NCBI GenBank assembly: GCA_963827085.1
Contig: CAWGZY010000001.1
Location: 434,001 to 498,000 of the forward strand
DNA from: JAGVPT01 sp963827085
Lineage (GTDB): Bacteria > Bacteroidota > Ignavibacteria > UBA10030 > UBA8401
Length of the DNA: 64,000 nucleotides
Reading direction: 5' to 3'
A program made the position numbers and the translations under genes. This document shows positions 61,348-64,000 of the stretch, piece by piece. The notes beneath the pieces are model-generated. The model ran no database searches. It was not told the origin of the DNA and saw nothing but the letters and a program-made list of their open reading frames with translations. Position 1 is the stretch's first letter, and every line of letters starts with the position of its first letter.

Positions 61348-62506
61348 TGTATTAGTTAGAATATCATCTGACACATTATTAAATTAACAGGACACAGGAG
61401 ATGTCAGATGACCCAAGATCAGAAGATCATAAAGAACAAATTAGGGCTGTTGAACCTGGCCCAGGCCCTCGGAAGCGTCTCCGATGCGTGTAAAATATTC
61501 GGATATTCTCGGGACAGCTTTTATCGGTTCAAAGAACTGTATGAATCCGGAGGAGAACAAGCCCTCCAGGAGATCTCGCGGCGTAAGCCGAACCTGAAAA
61601 ACCGGATAGAATCAGATATTGAGCCGGCTGTTCTGGAGTATGCCATCGAACAGCCGGCCCATGGTCAAGTTCGAGTATCAAACGAACTCAGGAAACGTGC
61701 AGTGAGCGTCTGTCCAGCGACGATCTGCAATATCTGGAAACGCAACAATCTTGAGACATTCAAGAAGCGTCTGGCTGCCTTAGAAGTCAAAATGGCTCAG
61801 GAAAACTTGATCCTGACCGAGGACCGACTCAAAGCTTTAGAGCGCAAGAAAGAAGAACAAGAAGCCCATGGTGAGATTGAAACTGAACACCCGGGCTATC
61901 TTGGCGCTCAAGACACCTATTACGTCGGCACAATCAAAGGCATAGGCCGGATCTATCAGCAAACGTTCATCGATACCTATTCCAAGGTGGCCTTCGCAAA
62001 GCTCTATGATCGGAAGAACGCTCTGGTCGCAGCAGAAATGCTCAACGATCGCGTCGTGCCGTTCTTTGAAGAACATCAGATCCCGTTGCTTCGCGTCTTA
62101 ACAGACCGTGGCACAGAGTTCTGTGGAGCGCCGGAAACACACGAATACCAGCTCTATCTGGCCCTTGAGGATATTGATCACTCACGGACAAAAGTACGTC
62201 ATCCTCAGAGCAACGGTATCTGTGAACGATTCCACAAGACAATCCAGCAGGAGTTTTATCAAACGGCATTCAGGAAGAAGATCTACTCGACCCTGGAGCA
62301 GCTTCAGAGTGATCTTGATACCTGGATAAATTATTACAACGCCGAAAGACCTCATTCTGGAAAAATGTGTTGTGGTCGAACTCCGTTGCAGACGTTTTAT
62401 GAATCACTGGATATGGCAAAGAACAAAATGCTCGATAGCTTACACTCGGCTGACATCACCGCAGCCGCCTAAATAAAAAATGTCAGATGATGTCTTGACG
62501 TGTACA
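61348..62506 (+). mobile_element. IS481-family insertion sequence
   Basis: A 1.16-kb element with one transposase gene. Both ends start TGTA, and ATCATCTGACA lies at the same distance (15 bases) from each end (61363-61373 and inverted at 62481-62491). No target duplication is visible; the left flank is the response regulator end and the right flank is the inside of an attC, so the site was rearranged. Confidence 0.85.
61408..62472 (+). CDS. IS481-family transposase
   Basis: 354 residues. The N-terminal part has two helix-turn-helix units (LNLAQALGSVSDACKIFGYS, RDSFYRFKELYESGGEQALQ). The rve integrase core carries the DDE residues in GAQDTYYVGTIKGIG, VLTDRGTEFCGAPETH and QSNGICERFHKTIQQEF, ending with YYNAERPHSGKMCCGRTPLQ. 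It seems intact and likely active or recently so. Confidence 0.95.
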   Translation: MTQDQKIIKNKLGLLNLAQALGSVSDACKIFGYSRDSFYRFKELYESGGEQALQEISRRKPNLKNRIESDIEPAVLEYAIEQPAHGQVRVSNELRKRAVSVCPATICNIWKRNNLETFKKRLAALEVKMAQENLILTEDRLKALERKKEEQEAHGEIETEHPGYLGAQDTYYVGTIKGIGRIYQQTFIDTYSKVAFAKLYDRKNALVAAEMLNDRVVPFFEEHQIPLLRVLTDRGTEFCGAPETHEYQLYLALEDIDHSRTKVRHPQSNGICERFHKTIQQEFYQTAFRKKIYSTLEQLQSDLDTWINYYNAERPHSGKMCCGRTPLQTFYESLDMAKNKMLDSLHSADITAAA

Positions 62507-62555
62507 TATTAAATCACCAACGGCTGGTTCCGTCAGCTTGAGCGACTGGTTAGGT
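62507..62555 (-). repeat. attC remnant cut by the IS481-type element
   Basis: From TATTAAATCACCAACGGCTG through the short-form arm to R'' GTTAGGT at 62549-62555. Everything on the R' side is missing at the IS edge. Confidence 0.85.
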
Positions 62556-62807
62556 GGCAAAGTCAGTTGGTTAACCTGCATGTAGCTTCGCACTAAGAAT
62601 GCTTCGTTTTTGATTTTGCTTATAAACATAGCTCCCAACTATGATTGCCTGGTAAGTTTCCCGTACGAGATCTTACCATTTTCTTGCTACGATTGCAATT
62701 AGAATATCCAACTCCTGATAGACTCCATCTTTTAAAAACCAGATTGATAGACACAACTTGAAAGATCGAAACTATTTCTCTCTTTGCGAACCTAAGTTTT
62801 TTTTGCC
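62556..62807 (-). other. Cassette without a recognisable gene
   Basis: About 250 bases lie between two attC elements. No frame with a plausible start and ribosome site was found; the longest open stretch has about 46 codons, no ATG start and no similarity I recognise. It may be an empty or decayed cassette, or one carrying a non-coding RNA or promoter. Confidence 0.5.
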
Positions 62808-62959
62808 ACCTAACGAACCGGAGCTAAGCTGCGGCGGCGAAGCGCCGCAGCGACGGTAGCCAGTCCGCGCATGGCGAGTCATGTCCGATAGGATCTGGTT
62901 GTTTCGCGCGTGTTAAATCGCCGACGGCTATTTCCGTCAGCTTGAGCGACTGGTTAGGG
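62808..62959 (-). repeat. attC site (HigBA-like cassette)
   Basis: R' ACCTAAC at 62808-62814, perfect left hairpin, short-form arm, R'' GTTAGGG at 62953-62959. Length 152 bp. Confidence 0.92.
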
Positions 62960-62974
62960 TGCACACACGGGAAT

Positions 62975-63253
62975 TTAGCTGATAATTTCAACACGGAGTT
63001 TTTTCCCCAAAGCCTTTGCATATTTTTCCAATGTCGAGAGGCGAATATCCTCGGCATGATTTTCAATTCGAGAAATTGCGGATTTTTTTGTACGAAGCTG
63101 TTTGGCAACTGCTTCTTGTGTAACTCCAGCCTGTTCACGTGCATGTCTTAGCATTACACTGAACTCAAAAGCCTCATAATCAGCTTCGTAGTTTTTTGCA
63201 AAGCGCGCACTTTTGCTCTTTCGTTTTGCTATATACTTCTCCAAATCGCTCAT
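62975..63253 (-). CDS. HigA-like antitoxin (XRE helix-turn-helix)
   Basis: 92 residues. The C-terminal two thirds are an XRE HTH: MLRHAREQAGVTQEAVAKQL, RTKKSAISRIENHAEDIRLS and TLEKYAKALGKKLRVEI. The N-terminus is basic (AKRKSKSARFAKNYEADYEA). It overlaps the end of the upstream toxin gene by four bases. It neutralises the toxin and represses the operon in known systems. Confidence 0.9.
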   Translation of the reverse strand: MSDLEKYIAKRKSKSARFAKNYEADYEAFEFSVMLRHAREQAGVTQEAVAKQLRTKKSAISRIENHAEDIRLSTLEKYAKALGKKLRVEIIS

Positions 63254-63603
63254 TTTATTGCTCTCCTTTGATAATAATCTTGCCTTCTTTGCTCTGCTAA
63301 AGCGATTTCTTGCTGTGGAGTCTTTTGAGATTTCTTTGCGAATCCGTTGGTAAGGACAACACGATTATCGGTATCCATGAAACCAAGAACCCGAAAAATA
63401 TTCCCGCCAACTTGAACTCGTACTTCCCAAATGTGTTCTGTGCCAACAAGTTTCTTGAAATATTGTCCAGGGACAACCTGTAATTGCTCGACGAGTCGCA
63501 TTACCCAAGTTACTTTTCTTGCCTGTTGGTCGGTAAGCGAGTCGAGGAACTCTTCAACTGGTGATTTGCCGAAAGAGTTTTCGTAAAAGGTGATTGTTTT
63601 CAC
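63250..63603 (-). CDS. HigB-like toxin (RelE superfamily, Gp49-type)
   Basis: 117 residues of the phage Gp49-like/HigB type: ITFYENSFGKSPVEEFLDSL, PGQYFKKLVGTEHIWEVRVQ, GGNIFRVLGFMDTDNRVVLT and NGFAKKSQKTPQQEIALAEQ. RelE-type toxins cleave mRNA on the ribosome. Toxin first, antitoxin second is the usual HigBA order. The pair forms one cassette. Confidence 0.9.
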   Translation of the reverse strand: MKTITFYENSFGKSPVEEFLDSLTDQQARKVTWVMRLVEQLQVVPGQYFKKLVGTEHIWEVRVQVGGNIFRVLGFMDTDNRVVLTNGFAKKSQKTPQQEIALAEQRRQDYYQRRAIK

Positions 63604-63663
63604 TATACCAAGTTAACGTATATGTGAACAATATGCAAGTCTCTTATGGCAATAGGTTGTGCA

Positions 63664-63815
63664 CCCTAACGGACCGGAGCTAAGCTGCGGCGGCGAAGCG
63701 CCGCAGCGACGGACTCCAGTCCGCGCGTGGCGAGTCATGTCCGATAGTAGCTGTTTGTTTCGCGCGTGTTAAATCACCAACGGCTGGTTCCGTCAGCTTG
63801 AGCGACTGGTTAGGG
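63664..63815 (-). repeat. attC site (cassette at right edge)
   Basis: R' CCCTAAC at 63664-63670, perfect left hairpin, short-form arm, R'' GTTAGGG at 63809-63815. Length 152 bp. Confidence 0.92.
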
Positions 63816-63836
63816 CGCGGAATGATTGTCTCATAC

Positions 63837-64000
63837 TCAAATAACATGTGGCACCAATGCCGCCACACGTTTAGAATAAGACATATACGATTCGCCAAAC
63901 TCTGCACGCATCCATTTCTCTTCGAGTCTTAGTTTATGCCACAACACTGCGAAAACAAGAACTACCGCGAGTAGACCGCGCCACTTGCCAAGAGCTACTG
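63837..64000 (-). CDS. Isoprenylcysteine carboxyl methyltransferase-like protein (partial, C-terminal end)
   Basis: The frame enters from the right edge and ends at 63837. The visible 53 residues include a hydrophobic helix (RGLLAVVLVFAVLWHKLR) and RLEEKWMRAEFGESYMSYSK, then RVAALVPHVI, the typical C-terminal end of ICMT/PEMT-type methyltransferases (EE..L..(F)G..Y..Y). It would be the third such protein in the array. Confidence 0.7.
   Translation of the reverse strand, partial: VALGKWRGLLAVVLVFAVLWHKLRLEEKWMRAEFGESYMSYSKRVAALVPHVI

Noticed and set aside
27173..63815. Regularly spaced repeats that could be taken for CRISPR or for dispersed REP-type repeats
   Set aside because: Units are 108-220 bp, imperfectly palindromic, end in YYYAAC and GTTRRRY, and separate different genes at their stop codons. 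This is attC structure, not CRISPR.
63680..63907. Minus-strand frame containing NQSLKLTEPAVGDL as a protein gene
   Set aside because: It is the translated attC plus flanking sequence; the same words appear at each attC.

Overview
The window reads as chromosomal DNA from a bacterium of the Bacteroidota/Chlorobiota/Ignavibacteria side of the tree. Several secreted proteins end in the type IX secretion (T9SS) sorting tail of the NYPNPFNP type, polysaccharide-degrading enzymes sit next to a propeller-type sensor, and there are many lipoproteins and small outer-membrane barrels. No rRNA or tRNA was seen. The species cannot be named from this sequence.

Region 1 (1-15.4 kb) is a minus-strand carbohydrate-degradation cluster. 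In transcription order it holds a PA14-containing GH31 alpha-xylosidase-like enzyme, a decayed gene fragment, a large secreted protein of unassigned family, a Gfo/Idh/MocA oxidoreductase, a GH3 beta-glucosidase-like enzyme, a GH42 beta-galactosidase-like enzyme, a TolB-like propeller protein and the N-terminal part of a two-component-type propeller sensor. Together they suggest use of a xylose-, glucose- and galactose-containing plant glycan.

Region 2 (15.4 kb to the right edge) is the main discovery: a very large chromosomal integron. From about 27 kb onward almost every minus-strand gene is followed at its 3' end by a 108-220 bp element that begins with a YYYAAC-type and ends with a GTTRRRY-type heptamer. 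These are attC sites, so the units are gene cassettes. Nearly all cassettes are read leftwards. An integron integrase gene (intI, 23.9-24.8 kb) lies in the same orientation inside the array, not divergent at its head. Left of intI (15.4-23.5 kb) a run of small unrelated minus-strand genes still carries decayed attC traces at several junctions. The attC sites are nearly identical at the right edge and increasingly decayed to the left, so new cassettes probably enter to the right of this window and the part around intI is old.

Cassette cargo is typical of sedentary arrays: toxin-antitoxin modules (HicAB, HigBA-like, a PIN protein with a small partner, a broken MNT-HepT), acetyltransferase and VOC proteins, DinB/DfsB-type proteins, a serine beta-lactamase-like hydrolase, a B1 metallo-beta-lactamase (old part), three isoprenylcysteine methyltransferase-like proteins, membrane and lipoproteins of unknown role, and unusually large internally repeated T9SS propeller proteins. 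An IS3-family and an IS481-family insertion sequence have entered the array, and a solo end of the IS481-type element is also present.
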